Of a stretch of 45,098 nt of DNA, positions 34,496 through 42,851 are shown piece after piece. How positions within the stretch are numbered: the stretch's first letter is position 1; each line of letters begins with the position of its first letter. Position numbers and translations under genes: made by a program. The notes below the pieces were generated by a model. It did no database searches. It saw only the letters and a list, made by a program, of their open reading frames with translations, and had not been told where the DNA came from. The DNA is from CAKRJP01 sp963597615. GTDB taxonomy: Bacteria > Bacillota > Clostridia > Lachnospirales > Lachnospiraceae. The stretch is from NCBI GenBank assembly GCA_963597615.1, contig CAVBQS010000008.1, forward strand, positions 1 through 45,098, in the 5' to 3' direction.

Positions 34496-34636
34496 AACGT
34501 TAGACATTTCATGGGTTGGAGGCAATAACCGAAAACACGGTCGGCACGCTCGCTTTAGCGACCTTCCGCACGCAGCGGTCCTAAGGGCTTCTTTTGCTTT
34601 GATTATTGCCTGCAATCCAGCATACGTGCTTTAAGT
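34496..34636. repeat. Palindromic element C inside the sulfur operon
   Basis: The 172-bp gap between the sulfite reductase and TusA-like genes is filled by an imperfect palindrome. The best arms are 34512-34528 and 34603-34619 (15 of 17 positions complementary, ending GGCAATAA/TTATTGCC). Weaker outer pairing reaches CGAAAC/GTTTCG, the latter overlapping the sulfite reductase stop region. The GC-rich interior contains hairpins such as CGCTTTAGCG. The core differs from A and B beyond small similarities. It has no T-run terminator, so it may be an mRNA processing or stability element or a MITE-like insertion. Confidence 0.6.
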
Positions 34637-35506
34637 TTCGCAATTGTTTAATTCATTTAACAAGTATCTCTGGAATTTGTCTTGTCCTACTCTCTGCAGG
34701 GTTTTGCGGAAACGTTCGCTTGGATTGGCATTTTCTTCAAAGAATGTGATTGCCGCGTCTGTTACCCGAAATAGGGTGTCTTTGTCTGGAATGATAGGGA
34801 GGAGTTCTTCCCCCTTGTAAATATTATTTCCGAAGGTTCCTCCAAAGGATACGATGTATCCCGGGGTTCCCTCCCAAGCATCTACTGGACAGCTTTTCAC
34901 GCAGCGGCCGCAGTGATTACATTTTTCGGCATCCAGCTCCACTTTTCCATCTACCATTTTCAGAGCTCCCTGGCGACAGGCTTTTACGCAGACCCCACAG
35001 GAAATACAGTCTTCTTCCTTGTAGCAAATGTTCATGCCACCTTTAATTCCCACATCATTTTCTTCTGCTTTCAGGCAGTTGTTCTGGCATCCTGTAACTC
35101 CGAATTTAAATTTGTGGGGAAGCTCCCGTCCAAAATATCTGGCATCCAGTTCCTTTGCCAGGGTATAGGTATCGATACATCCGCTGGGACAGATTTTCGA
35201 TCCCTGACAGGCGGTAACGGTACGAACTCTGGGCCCACACACACCGGTCCCAACGCCACCTTTTTCCAATTCTTCTTTAACCTGGGCAAGCTCTTCCACC
35301 TTAATAAAGGGAATCTCAATGCCCTGTCTGGAAGTCATATGTACATAACCTTTGCCATATTTTTCTGCCACTTCCGCCACAGTTTTTATATTTTCTGCAG
35401 TTAGGTTACCACCGATTACCGCAAGTCTAAGAGACCCATAACCCTTCTGTTTTTGTCTCATATAACCGCCTTTTTTCAAGGCTGCATAATCTACTTTCTG
35501 TGCCAT
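34631..35506 (-). CDS. Siroheme sulfite reductase with ferredoxin domain (AsrC/Fsr-like)
   Basis: A 291-residue enzyme. The siroheme/4Fe-4S ligands are in TACQGSKICPSGC (Cys100, Cys106) and TGCQNNCLKAE (Cys140, Cys144), the pattern of sulfite and nitrite reductases. An inserted 2[4Fe-4S] ferredoxin domain follows (Cys167, 170, 173, 177 and Cys196, 199, 202, 206). This compact form reduces sulfite to sulfide with ferredoxin-type electrons. Siroheme is provided by the adjacent operon. Nitrite reduction is an alternative, but the sulfur context favours sulfite. The ribosome site is AAGGAGGAG. Confidence 0.9.
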   Translation of the reverse strand: MAQKVDYAALKKGGYMRQKQKGYGSLRLAVIGGNLTAENIKTVAEVAEKYGKGYVHMTSRQGIEIPFIKVEELAQVKEELEKGGVGTGVCGPRVRTVTACQGSKICPSGCIDTYTLAKELDARYFGRELPHKFKFGVTGCQNNCLKAEENDVGIKGGMNICYKEEDCISCGVCVKACRQGALKMVDGKVELDAEKCNHCGRCVKSCPVDAWEGTPGYIVSFGGTFGNNIYKGEELLPIIPDKDTLFRVTDAAITFFEENANPSERFRKTLQRVGQDKFQRYLLNELNNCET

Positions 35507-35524
35507 CCTTATCTCCTCCTTTTC

Positions 35525-36760
35525 TTAAACTAGCCCAATCTTTTCCATAGCCTGAGCAAAATCTGCTATCAAATCTTCAATATCTTCGATTCCCACACTT
35601 ACACGAATCAAGTCCTCAAAAACTCCTGCATCTTCTTTTTCTTTCTCTGAGCTGTGAAGGCTGATGGTGGAGCTTGGATGAATTACTAATGTCTTAGTAT
35701 CTCCAATATTGGAAATAGAATAGGGGATGTTTAGGGCATCAATTAGGGCAAATGCATTTTCTTTGCTTCCAACCCGAAGGGTTAAGATTCCTCCATATCC
35801 CTTGGTAAATTGTTTGTCTGCAATCTCATGCCAGCTACTACTTTTTAGCCCTGGATAATTAACCGTAACTGACGAATAGGTTGCTTCCAGCCACTGGGCC
35901 AGCTTATAGGCATTGTCACATTGCCTTTCCATTCGAAGGCCTAATGTCTCCATGCCAAGCAAATTCAAATAAGCATTCATGGGAGATAAACAGGCTCCGG
36001 TATCCCTAAAAAGACTGTTTCTAAGTCTTGCAATATAGGCCATAGGTCCATATTTTTTATAAGCTGCAATCTGGGGATACATCTCAGTGTCCCATCTAAA
36101 CTTTCCACTGTAAGTTAAAATACCGCTGATAGAATTGCTATTTCCATTAATGTATTTGGAAGAAGAATTTACCACAATATCTGCGCCGTGTTTTAAGCCT
36201 TGAAACAAATAAGGGGTAGCTGTAGTATTATCCAAAATCAGGGGAATCTTATGAGCATGGGCAATTTCTGCCAGCCTTTCCACATCCGTCACATCCAGAC
36301 AGGGATTTCCAATGGTCTCTGCAAAAAGCAATCGAGTGTGATGGTTGATGGCTTTCTCAATTCCTCCCCAATCATTATTTTTTACATAGCGGGTTTTGAT
36401 ACCAAACTCCTCAATGCCTCGCAGCAGGTCAATGGTACCTCCGTAAAGACTTGCGGAAGATACAATCTCATCTCCACTCCTTACAATATTTAAAATGGCA
36501 TTCATAATGGCCGCCATACCAGAGGCACAGGCGATAGAAGCCATGCCCCCCTCTAGTTTTGTAATCCTATTTTCAAATGCAGTTACTGTCGGATTCCCCA
36601 CTCGGGTGTAACAGTATCCTGGTGCTTTATTTTCAAATATTTTCTCCAGATCTGCAGCTGTCTCTTGTTCAAAAGCACTGCTTTGATAGATTGGGGGAAG
36701 GGTTGCTCCATTTACCTCACGAACCACTCCTGCATGGAGAAGATCTGTATTAAAACTCAT
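35525..36760 (-). CDS. metY: O-acetylhomoserine sulfhydrylase-type PLP enzyme (MetY)
   Basis: A 411-residue Cys/Met metabolism PLP enzyme. The cofactor Lys202 is in VNSSSKYINGNSNS and the PLP-binding Asp177 in LILDNTTATPY; ASLYGGTIDLL and the C-terminal VIHPSSTISLHSSEKE are typical of the MetY/O-acetylhomoserine aminocarboxypropyltransferase branch. It replaces the acetyl group of O-acetylhomoserine with sulfur, giving homocysteine. In the Wolinella pathway the sulfur donor is the carrier thiocarboxylate rather than sulfide; the neighbouring carrier, E1 and JAMM genes suggest the same here. Confidence 0.93.
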   Translation of the reverse strand: MSFNTDLLHAGVVREVNGATLPPIYQSSAFEQETAADLEKIFENKAPGYCYTRVGNPTVTAFENRITKLEGGMASIACASGMAAIMNAILNIVRSGDEIVSSASLYGGTIDLLRGIEEFGIKTRYVKNNDWGGIEKAINHHTRLLFAETIGNPCLDVTDVERLAEIAHAHKIPLILDNTTATPYLFQGLKHGADIVVNSSSKYINGNSNSISGILTYSGKFRWDTEMYPQIAAYKKYGPMAYIARLRNSLFRDTGACLSPMNAYLNLLGMETLGLRMERQCDNAYKLAQWLEATYSSVTVNYPGLKSSSWHEIADKQFTKGYGGILTLRVGSKENAFALIDALNIPYSISNIGDTKTLVIHPSSTISLHSSEKEKEDAGVFEDLIRVSVGIEDIEDLIADFAQAMEKIGLV

Positions 36761-36822
36761 TCTATTATTCCTCTCTCAGTAACTCTTTCTTGCAAATCAA
36801 CTGCCACCCATCGTCACTTTTT

Positions 36823-37722
36823 TTATTTCAAATATTCTGCCACTGCTGTAGCTGCATTGGCTCCGTCAGAAACTGCCGTCACAACCTGGCGAATCTTCTT
36901 AGTTCTGGCATCTCCTGCCACGTAAAGGCCCGCCAGGCTGCTAGTTCCTGTTTCATCAGCCTTTACATAGCCTGCAGGATCCAAGTCTACTAGGTCTTTT
37001 AAAAGGTCTGTGCGAGGAAGGGAGCCATAAGCTATGAACACTCCATCCACCGCCAAATTGCTTCCATCTTCTAAAACCACCCCTGTCACCTTTTCTTCTC
37101 CAATAATCTCTGTCACCTGATGCTCAAGCACAAAAGTAACATTGGCTTTTTCTTTTAGTTTTTCCACAGTGGCTGCCACCCCGCGAAATTCCTTTCTTCT
37201 GTGGATTATAAAGACCTGATCCGCCAAATCTGCCAGATAGAGGGCATCATCTAAAGCCGTATCACCGCCTCCTAAAACTGCTACCCTCTTTCCTCTATAG
37301 AAGGAACCATCGCAGATGGCGCAATAAGAAATGCCTTTTCCGGCATACTCTTTTTCTCCCGGGACATTTGCCCTTCTAGGTGAGGCTCCTCCAGCATAGA
37401 TTACAGCCTTGGATTTCATGGAAGAACCATCCCCTAATGAAATCTCAAAAGTTTCTGTATCTATTTTCTCAATCTTTGTCACTTCCTGGTCCATAAAAGA
37501 AACCCCAAGCTTTATAGCATGGTTTCTAAAAGCCTCTCCCAGATCATATCCACAAATTCCAGGAAATCCCAGATAGTTATCCACCTGACCACTCTCAGCA
37601 ATCTGGCCGGTACCTTCATACTCCTTCTCAATAACCACAGCCGACAAATTTGCCCGTTTGGCATAAACCGCAGCACTAAGCCCCGCCGGGCCACTGCCAA
37701 CAATACATACATCTATCATCAT
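36823..37722 (-). CDS. trxB: Thioredoxin reductase
   Basis: A 299-residue FAD/NADPH enzyme. The FAD loop GSGPAGLSAAVYAKRA is at 9-24, the redox pair Cys134-Ala-Ile-Cys137 is in ISYCAICDG, the NADPH loop is VLGGGDTALDDALYL, and the C-terminal FAD motif is LYVAGDARTK. It would recharge the two thioredoxins of the operon. Its ATG overlaps the stop of the arylsulfotransferase-like gene by four bases (ATGA), so translation of the two is coupled. This may be an operon-specific copy; whether another trxB exists cannot be told here. Confidence 0.94.
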   Translation of the reverse strand: MMIDVCIVGSGPAGLSAAVYAKRANLSAVVIEKEYEGTGQIAESGQVDNYLGFPGICGYDLGEAFRNHAIKLGVSFMDQEVTKIEKIDTETFEISLGDGSSMKSKAVIYAGGASPRRANVPGEKEYAGKGISYCAICDGSFYRGKRVAVLGGGDTALDDALYLADLADQVFIIHRRKEFRGVAATVEKLKEKANVTFVLEHQVTEIIGEEKVTGVVLEDGSNLAVDGVFIAYGSLPRTDLLKDLVDLDPAGYVKADETGTSSLAGLYVAGDARTKKIRQVVTAVSDGANAATAVAEYLK

Positions 37723-39218
37723 TTGTCTTCAAGATCACCTTTCTTCACGGAAGCCACGCAGAAGTCCAGCCGCTCCTCCTCACTGTCTTCTTCGTCTCCG
37801 TTCATACCGGTAACGCTGGACCGCTTTGGGTTCACCCCTTCTACCACAGTGACTTTTCCGGTTCCTGCTCCCTTGGAGGCTCCCGGCACTCGGAAATTTT
37901 CCACATCCAAGGGCTCAATAGATACTTCTTCTCCATGACTTGCCTGGGGCACCCACTCATATGGAACTCGGTAACTGCGGTAAACCATGTTCATCTTGAA
38001 GTTTCCACCAATATTTTTAAAATAAGGATTCACATATTCCCATACGATTTCATGATCCGGTGTCACCTCCAAAAGATGTCCGTCAGACCCTTCTGTTATT
38101 AGGGTGTTGCCATTTGGCAGACGCTGGGCGGAACTAATATAGGAACTGTAGAATTTGGAAGCATCGGTAAATAAAAGATTTCCTGCTTCTAGTGGTGTGT
38201 ATTGCCAGATAATCTCAAGGCTAATTGGATCAAACTCTAAGACCCTGGAGTAATCTCTGTGAGCGTTGTTATTTCCTGTAGGAGCAGAAGGGTTTGGATT
38301 GCCATAACCACCTTCACCACCGTTATCAAAGACCAAGAGATTTCCCTCTCCCGGAAGTCCCTTAGGAATCATATGGAAATGGTGCTGTCCAATAATCCAA
38401 CCTAATTTTCGAAGTTCTTTTGTCTTTGAAAAATCCGGTCCGATCTGCCATACAATCTCTCCCGTCTTCTTACTGATAATGGCAAGGATATTTGCATTTC
38501 TTGCATCGAAGATCAGATTGTCTGGATGGAATCTCTCATCTCCTGCATCGTACCATTTATTTTCTCCAAGAACCGATACGCAGTTAATATGCATCCAGTC
38601 TCCGCCGGCTTCTCCGTGAAGACCTGGATTTCGAAAGAGTACATTTTTTGCTGACTCATCAAAATCAAATTCTTCAAAATGGTCAGAAGCCCGCCAACTC
38701 CACAAAATATTTCCTTCCCAATCCACTTCAATGATCTTGTCATCAATTAGTTTTTTGTCGGAAATATCATGGTTATACACATTTTCATGGGTCAGTATGA
38801 TAGTTTTTCCACCATCTGTTTTGGGTTCTCCACCTGGATAATAATATCCAACGGTATTTCCCTCTCTCTGGTAATCGTGATGTTGTCTGGCCTGCCAGGT
38901 CGGTTCTTTTCCCGGATCTGCAATCAGTTCGTTGTGATCAAATTTCCAGACAATATTTCCATCATAATCTACCTGCACCAAGTCTAATTGATCTTGATAA
39001 GCATATTTTCCACCACGCTCTCCCGTGGTTCCCATGACATAGCCTCCGGGAAGAATCTTGTTGGGGAAGCCTCCTAGACCTGCCCAAAGATTTATTTCGT
39101 TACCATTCATATCTATAAGAAGGGCTCCCTTGGCCGATGGATAAATGGTATAGCCGTTATAAGCCTTGTCTTTGTTATATACTAAAACTCCTGTTGGAAA
39201 TACACTTGGATAACCCAT
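37719..39218 (-). CDS. Arylsulfotransferase (ASST)-like protein, cytoplasmic
   Basis: A 499-residue beta-propeller-type protein of the arylsulfotransferase superfamily, which moves sulfuryl groups from phenolic sulfates through a sulfo-histidine intermediate. It has many D-x-x-G-x-I-x-W repeats (DYDGNIVWKFDHN, WEGNILWSW, KTGEIVWQIG) and clustered histidines at 113-114 (RQHHDYQ), 210 (DWMHIN) and 279-282 (GQHHFHMIP) as likely active-site residues. There is no signal peptide, unlike periplasmic ASST. The last 90 residues are an acidic extension. It is flanked by a thioredoxin and trxB, so a reductive role, releasing sulfite from an imported sulfate ester or sulfonate, is attractive but unproven. 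Confidence 0.8.
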   Translation of the reverse strand: MGYPSVFPTGVLVYNKDKAYNGYTIYPSAKGALLIDMNGNEINLWAGLGGFPNKILPGGYVMGTTGERGGKYAYQDQLDLVQVDYDGNIVWKFDHNELIADPGKEPTWQARQHHDYQREGNTVGYYYPGGEPKTDGGKTIILTHENVYNHDISDKKLIDDKIIEVDWEGNILWSWRASDHFEEFDFDESAKNVLFRNPGLHGEAGGDWMHINCVSVLGENKWYDAGDERFHPDNLIFDARNANILAIISKKTGEIVWQIGPDFSKTKELRKLGWIIGQHHFHMIPKGLPGEGNLLVFDNGGEGGYGNPNPSAPTGNNNAHRDYSRVLEFDPISLEIIWQYTPLEAGNLLFTDASKFYSSYISSAQRLPNGNTLITEGSDGHLLEVTPDHEIVWEYVNPYFKNIGGNFKMNMVYRSYRVPYEWVPQASHGEEVSIEPLDVENFRVPGASKGAGTGKVTVVEGVNPKRSSVTGMNGDEEDSEEERLDFCVASVKKGDLEDK

Positions 39219-39249
39219 GTTTTTTTGCCTCCTGATTTTTTATAATTTC

Positions 39250-39561
39250 TTATAACTTTTTAATCTCTTCTTGAATAATCAGAGGATGAATCTCCCCTAC
39301 CAGTCTGTTTTTAATCTCTCCATTTTTGATGAACAAAAGGGTGGGAACTACTGTGATATCAAATTGGCCCTGCAACAATTCTTCCTCTTCTATGTTGCAT
39401 TTTCCAAAGAAAACTTCCCCTTCTTTTTCCTTTGCAAGCTTATCTAGTGCTCCTGCCAATTTCTTACAATGGCTACAGGTTGGTGTGTAAAATTCCACCA
39501 CCACCGGTTTGTCTTTATTGATTGCTTCATCAAAATTATTGACATTTAATTCCTCTATCAT
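39250..39561 (-). CDS. Thioredoxin
   Basis: A 103-residue thioredoxin with the redox pair Cys29-Ser-His-Cys32 in YTPTCSHCKKL and the cis-Pro loop VVPTLLFIKNG. The CSHC centre again departs from CGPC. It lies 31 bases upstream of the arylsulfotransferase-like gene and downstream of the importer, so it may be that protein's dedicated electron donor. It differs clearly in sequence from the second thioredoxin of the operon (33890-34207). Confidence 0.92.
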   Translation of the reverse strand: MIEELNVNNFDEAINKDKPVVVEFYTPTCSHCKKLAGALDKLAKEKEGEVFFGKCNIEEEELLQGQFDITVVPTLLFIKNGEIKNRLVGEIHPLIIQEEIKKL

Positions 39562-39654
39562 GAATTTCTTGCTCCTTATTTCTTCTTGAACCTTTTTGAA
39601 TTCTCCTCTTGAAGCTTCTCGAATCTTCTTATCTCTTCTATCTCTTGCAGGCTC

Positions 39655-40701
39655 CTACTGGATGGTTATGCTATCTGGAAATGCGATTTTTACTACATCG
39701 GTGTTAATGAAATCTCGAATGTCATAATCTGTGGGGAAACTTCCGTGTTCATAACCCCAGGCCTCAATATCCTCCAAATGTTCGGTAGCCTCCTCAGAAA
39801 ATCCCGGTTCAAAGTTATAATTTTTCCAGTTTTCTTTAAAGTCTTCTGCCTTTACTCCAAGCCTGTCTGCCAGATAGTCTGCAGACTCATCTAGGTTGTC
39901 ATTAATATACTGAGTACTTTCATCCACAGCTAAAAGGAAATTTGCCAGGGTGTCTGTGTTATCAGAAATATACTGGTCTGTTGCTAAGAAATAAGACCCT
40001 GTCTGAATTCCGATTTCTTCAGAAGTTGCAACCTGAACCCATCCTGCATCCTCGATATATTTTGCCTCAGACCCGTTGGCGTATACCGCAGAGGCGCCAC
40101 CCTTTTCAATCAAAGCCAATCTAGTCTGGGAAGAATCTGTGTTAATAAGATTCTGCTTGTCCTCATCCAATCCAAGATATTCGATGCACTTGCATGCATA
40201 GTAGTAGGTTACCGTACCTTCCTGGTACATAAATCCCTCAGACCCATCCAGGCTATCTAAATCATCTTTATATTTAGGATCCACATAGAGGCCGCCGGAC
40301 AAGGCTGCCTGTCCTCCGGAGATTTGGGAAAAGATTTGTAAATTTGTGGCATCCAAGGTATTTCCCAGCCGGTTTACAGTTGCATAATCTGCCATCATTC
40401 CAATATCGGCAGTTCCATTTACCACTGCGTCAATGGTGTTAATACCTGCCACAAATTCCGTGGTCTTAAGATCGATTCCATATTTTTCAAAAATTCCCTG
40501 CCAGATACCAACCTCTGTGGCGTACTGGTCAAGCTGGCCTGTCATTACCGCATCTCTTACTGTTACCAAATCTCCACTGGCAGAAGAGCTAGAAGCTGAT
40601 GTGCTTTCCTCCTTGCTTTGGTCTGTTGTATTTCCACAGCCGGTTAAAGTTCCGAAAACAAAAACTACTGCAGCTGCTAAACTAATGATTCTTTTCTTCA
40701 T
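39655..40701 (-). CDS. ABC transporter substrate-binding lipoprotein, sulfonate/nitrate/taurine type
   Basis: A 348-residue lipoprotein with signal peptide and lipobox ending TLTGCG (Cys22 lipidated), a Ser-rich linker and an SsuA/TauA/NMT1-like periplasmic-binding fold (VRDAVMTGQLDQYATEVGIWQGIFEKYGIDLKTTEFVAG). This family binds alkanesulfonates, taurine, nitrate, bicarbonate or thiamine precursors. The sulfur operon argues for an organosulfur ligand; which one cannot be read from the sequence. It lies 57 bases after the permease gene. Confidence 0.87.
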   Translation of the reverse strand: MKKRIISLAAAVVFVFGTLTGCGNTTDQSKEESTSASSSSASGDLVTVRDAVMTGQLDQYATEVGIWQGIFEKYGIDLKTTEFVAGINTIDAVVNGTADIGMMADYATVNRLGNTLDATNLQIFSQISGGQAALSGGLYVDPKYKDDLDSLDGSEGFMYQEGTVTYYYACKCIEYLGLDEDKQNLINTDSSQTRLALIEKGGASAVYANGSEAKYIEDAGWVQVATSEEIGIQTGSYFLATDQYISDNTDTLANFLLAVDESTQYINDNLDESADYLADRLGVKAEDFKENWKNYNFEPGFSEEATEHLEDIEAWGYEHGSFPTDYDIRDFINTDVVKIAFPDSITIQ

Positions 40702-40758
40702 AATGGATTTCCTCCTATGCTATCTTGTGCTTCCTATCTCATACTTTTTTGCGTTCTC

Positions 40759-41556
40759 TTAAGCCTTTTTCACTCCGAAATGTTTTAAAAATGTCACTCC
40801 GAAAAGTTGAAGCAGGCGGTCTGCAATAAATCCAATTAAGGCCAGGGTTACTATTCCCGCAAAAGCCCAGGCGGTCTTGTAATACATCTTGGAACTTTGA
40901 ATCAGGTATCCAAGACCGTCATTTCCTACCAGCATCTCTGCTGCAATGACACAGATAATACTGCTGCTAAGGCCTAGCCGGATACCGGTAAAAATGTTAG
41001 GAACTGCAGAAGGCAGTACCACAGTAAAGAAGACCCGCAACCGGCCAGCCCCCATACAGGCTGCTGCCTCCATAAGAGAGGGTTCTACAGAAACCACTCC
41101 TGCAATGGTATTTACCAGAACCTGAAAAAAGGCTGCATATAAAATCAAAGCCACCTTAGAAGTGTCATCTACCCCGAACCACATAAGAAAAAGGGAAGTC
41201 AGGGCAATGGCCGGAATAAATCGAAAGAGACTTAGGATTGGTTCCACAATCCAACGGATGGGTTTAAAATGTCCTACCACCAAACCAATGGGAACTGCCG
41301 TCACTACCGCCAGGCCCCAGCCTTTTAAAACTCGACTGACAGAAGCTACAATATCTGCCCACAGGGTACCATTTGACACCAATTCTTTTAAGGCGCCCCA
41401 AGTCTCCAAAGGACTTGGAAGGAAAATTTCATCGTATTGGAGGGAGCCTAATCCCCAAATGAGAAAAACAATCAGCCAGGATACAATCCCTGTTTTAATA
41501 ATTTTAAGAGGCAAGTTTAGGCTGCCTGTCTTTTTTGTATTTTCTTGTGCTGCCAT
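40759..41556 (-). CDS. ABC transporter permease, SsuC/TauC-like
   Basis: A 265-residue permease with about six membrane helices. The coupling-helix (EAA) motif MEAAACMGAGRLRVFFTVVLPSAVPNI spans 162-188 and contacts the ATPase. The text IFLPSPLETWGALKELV and FRFIPAIALTSLFLMWFG is typical of the sulfonate/taurine/nitrate permease family. It forms a three-gene importer with the ATPase (15 bases upstream) and the binding lipoprotein. Confidence 0.92.
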   Translation of the reverse strand: MAAQENTKKTGSLNLPLKIIKTGIVSWLIVFLIWGLGSLQYDEIFLPSPLETWGALKELVSNGTLWADIVASVSRVLKGWGLAVVTAVPIGLVVGHFKPIRWIVEPILSLFRFIPAIALTSLFLMWFGVDDTSKVALILYAAFFQVLVNTIAGVVSVEPSLMEAAACMGAGRLRVFFTVVLPSAVPNIFTGIRLGLSSSIICVIAAEMLVGNDGLGYLIQSSKMYYKTAWAFAGIVTLALIGFIADRLLQLFGVTFLKHFGVKKA

Positions 41557-41571
41557 AATCTCTCCTCCTTC

Positions 41572-42633
41572 CTATATGTAGTACATGCTGGACATATCCA
41601 GCCCCCTGTTTGTCAGGGTTGTGGTGGTCTTATCATCAAAGACATACATCTGATTAATCACAATCCATACCGGGTCTCCACTTTTTAAGGGGCCATTTAC
41701 CAGAGGGGAATTGGTCCTAAGAGTAATACCCCCAATATCTAACAGCACCTCAAAATAGTTGCCTCTAAAGATGCTCTGCTCCACCCTGGCCTGTTCATAA
41801 ATCGAACTTTGCTCTGTAATGTCCTTTGGATTTTTTATCTCGATAAATTCCGGACGGATAATTGCCCTGGTGTTTGCTCCTATGGAATCAAATCCCTTTA
41901 GTTTTCCATAATCTTCAACTATAGAAGATTTCCCAATAAACTGAGCCACAAAAGGAGTCTTTGGATGAAGGTAAATCTCCACCGGATCCCCCATCTGTTC
42001 CACCCGACCCTCATTGGTAATGATAATTTCATCTGCCACCTCAATGGCCTCGTCCTGATCGTGGGTTACAAAAATACTGGTGATGCCGATTTTGTCGATG
42101 GTCTCCCGAAGCCAGGTGCGAAGTTCCTGTCTGACCTTTGCATCAATGGCTGCAAAAGGTTCATCCAAAAGCAAAAGCTCCGGATTTGGTGCCAGGGCCC
42201 TTGCCAGGGCGATTCGCTGCCTCTGGCCTCCGGAAAGTTGGTCCGGATATCTTTTTTCTAATCCGGGAAGCCCTACCAGCTCTAAAAGCTCTGTCACTCT
42301 TTCTTTTATAAATTTCTTATCTTTTTTTTGGATTTTAAGTCCGTAAGCAATGTTGTCATATACGGTAAGATAAGGAAACAAGGCATAATTTTGAAATACA
42401 AAGCCGATGCCCCTCTGACTGGAGGGCAAATCATTTACCACGTTTCCATTGATACAGATATCCCCGGAATCCTGATGTTCTAAGCCTGCAAGCATTCGAA
42501 GAATGGTAGTCTTTCCACTTCCTGATGGTCCAAGAAGTCCTACTAACTTTCCCTTTTCAATTGCAAAGCTTACATCTTTTGATGCCTGAAAATTTCCGAA
42601 GGATTTATTGATGTTTTTTAATTCAATATACAT
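41572..42633 (-). CDS. ABC transporter ATP-binding protein with C-terminal TOBE-type extension
   Basis: A 353-residue ATPase. Walker A GPSGSGKT is at about 34-41, followed by the Q-loop, signature LSGGQRQRIALARAL, Walker B LLLLDEPFAAID and switch VTHDQDEAIEVADE. About 120 residues follow the ATPase domain and look like a TOBE regulatory domain (SPLVNGPLKSGDPVWIVI), which is found in CysA/PotA-type ATPases but not in the short SsuB/TauB proteins that normally serve this kind of permease. I chose the ATG at 42633, with AGGAGAG six bases upstream, rather than a TTG at 42639. It is the first gene of the sulfur operon. Confidence 0.92.
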   Translation of the reverse strand: MYIELKNINKSFGNFQASKDVSFAIEKGKLVGLLGPSGSGKTTILRMLAGLEHQDSGDICINGNVVNDLPSSQRGIGFVFQNYALFPYLTVYDNIAYGLKIQKKDKKFIKERVTELLELVGLPGLEKRYPDQLSGGQRQRIALARALAPNPELLLLDEPFAAIDAKVRQELRTWLRETIDKIGITSIFVTHDQDEAIEVADEIIITNEGRVEQMGDPVEIYLHPKTPFVAQFIGKSSIVEDYGKLKGFDSIGANTRAIIRPEFIEIKNPKDITEQSSIYEQARVEQSIFRGNYFEVLLDIGGITLRTNSPLVNGPLKSGDPVWIVINQMYVFDDKTTTTLTNRGLDMSSMYYI

Positions 42634-42705
42634 AGCCAACTCTCCTGTATCAAACCTTTTCGTCCTTGCGGTTTATAATAGAGGATAGAAACCAATTTGA
42701 AAATT

Positions 42706-42733
42706 TTGTAAGTTTTATCGCCTGTGATAATAT
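42706..42733 (+). promoter_or_regulatory. Promoter candidate upstream of the 733-residue protein gene
   Basis: TTGTAA (42706-42711) and TAATAT (42728-42733) are spaced by 16 bases, with TGTGA before the -10. It is an alternative or an addition to the CGTATA box further downstream. The rest of the 218-bp divergent gap is AT-rich; for the ABC operon on the minus strand I find only a weak TATAAA-like -10 near 42671-42676. No SAM riboswitch or T-box is evident. Confidence 0.35.
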
Positions 42734-42761
42734 TTACTTATCACCCCAGGTTATACACAGC

Positions 42762-42805
42762 AATAAAAACATCGTATAAACAAGCAGAAAGCAAAACAGG
42801 AAGTT
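42762..42805 (+). promoter_or_regulatory. Leader segment shared with the giant protein gene
   Basis: Starts AATAAAAACATCGTATA and continues to GAAAGCAAAACAGGAAGTT. It aligns with 16421-16376 (minus strand) upstream of the giant gene and lies at a comparable distance from the start codon. The conservation outside coding sequence suggests a shared promoter or regulator. Confidence 0.5.
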
Positions 42806-42851
42806 TTTTTAATACACAATTCGAGGGAAACTCACGAAAGGGGTAGTGATT

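Noticed and set aside
34496..34636. Integron attC-like site in element C (GTTAGAC resembles the GTTRRRY core)
   Set aside because: The partner RYYYAAC core is not found in the right orientation on the same strand, and there is no integrase or cassette structure.
42640..42851. SAM riboswitch, T-box or similar sulfur-responsive leader before the sulfur operon
   Set aside because: The gap is AT-rich and lacks the conserved helices and motifs of these classes; no terminator lies between it and the ATPase gene.
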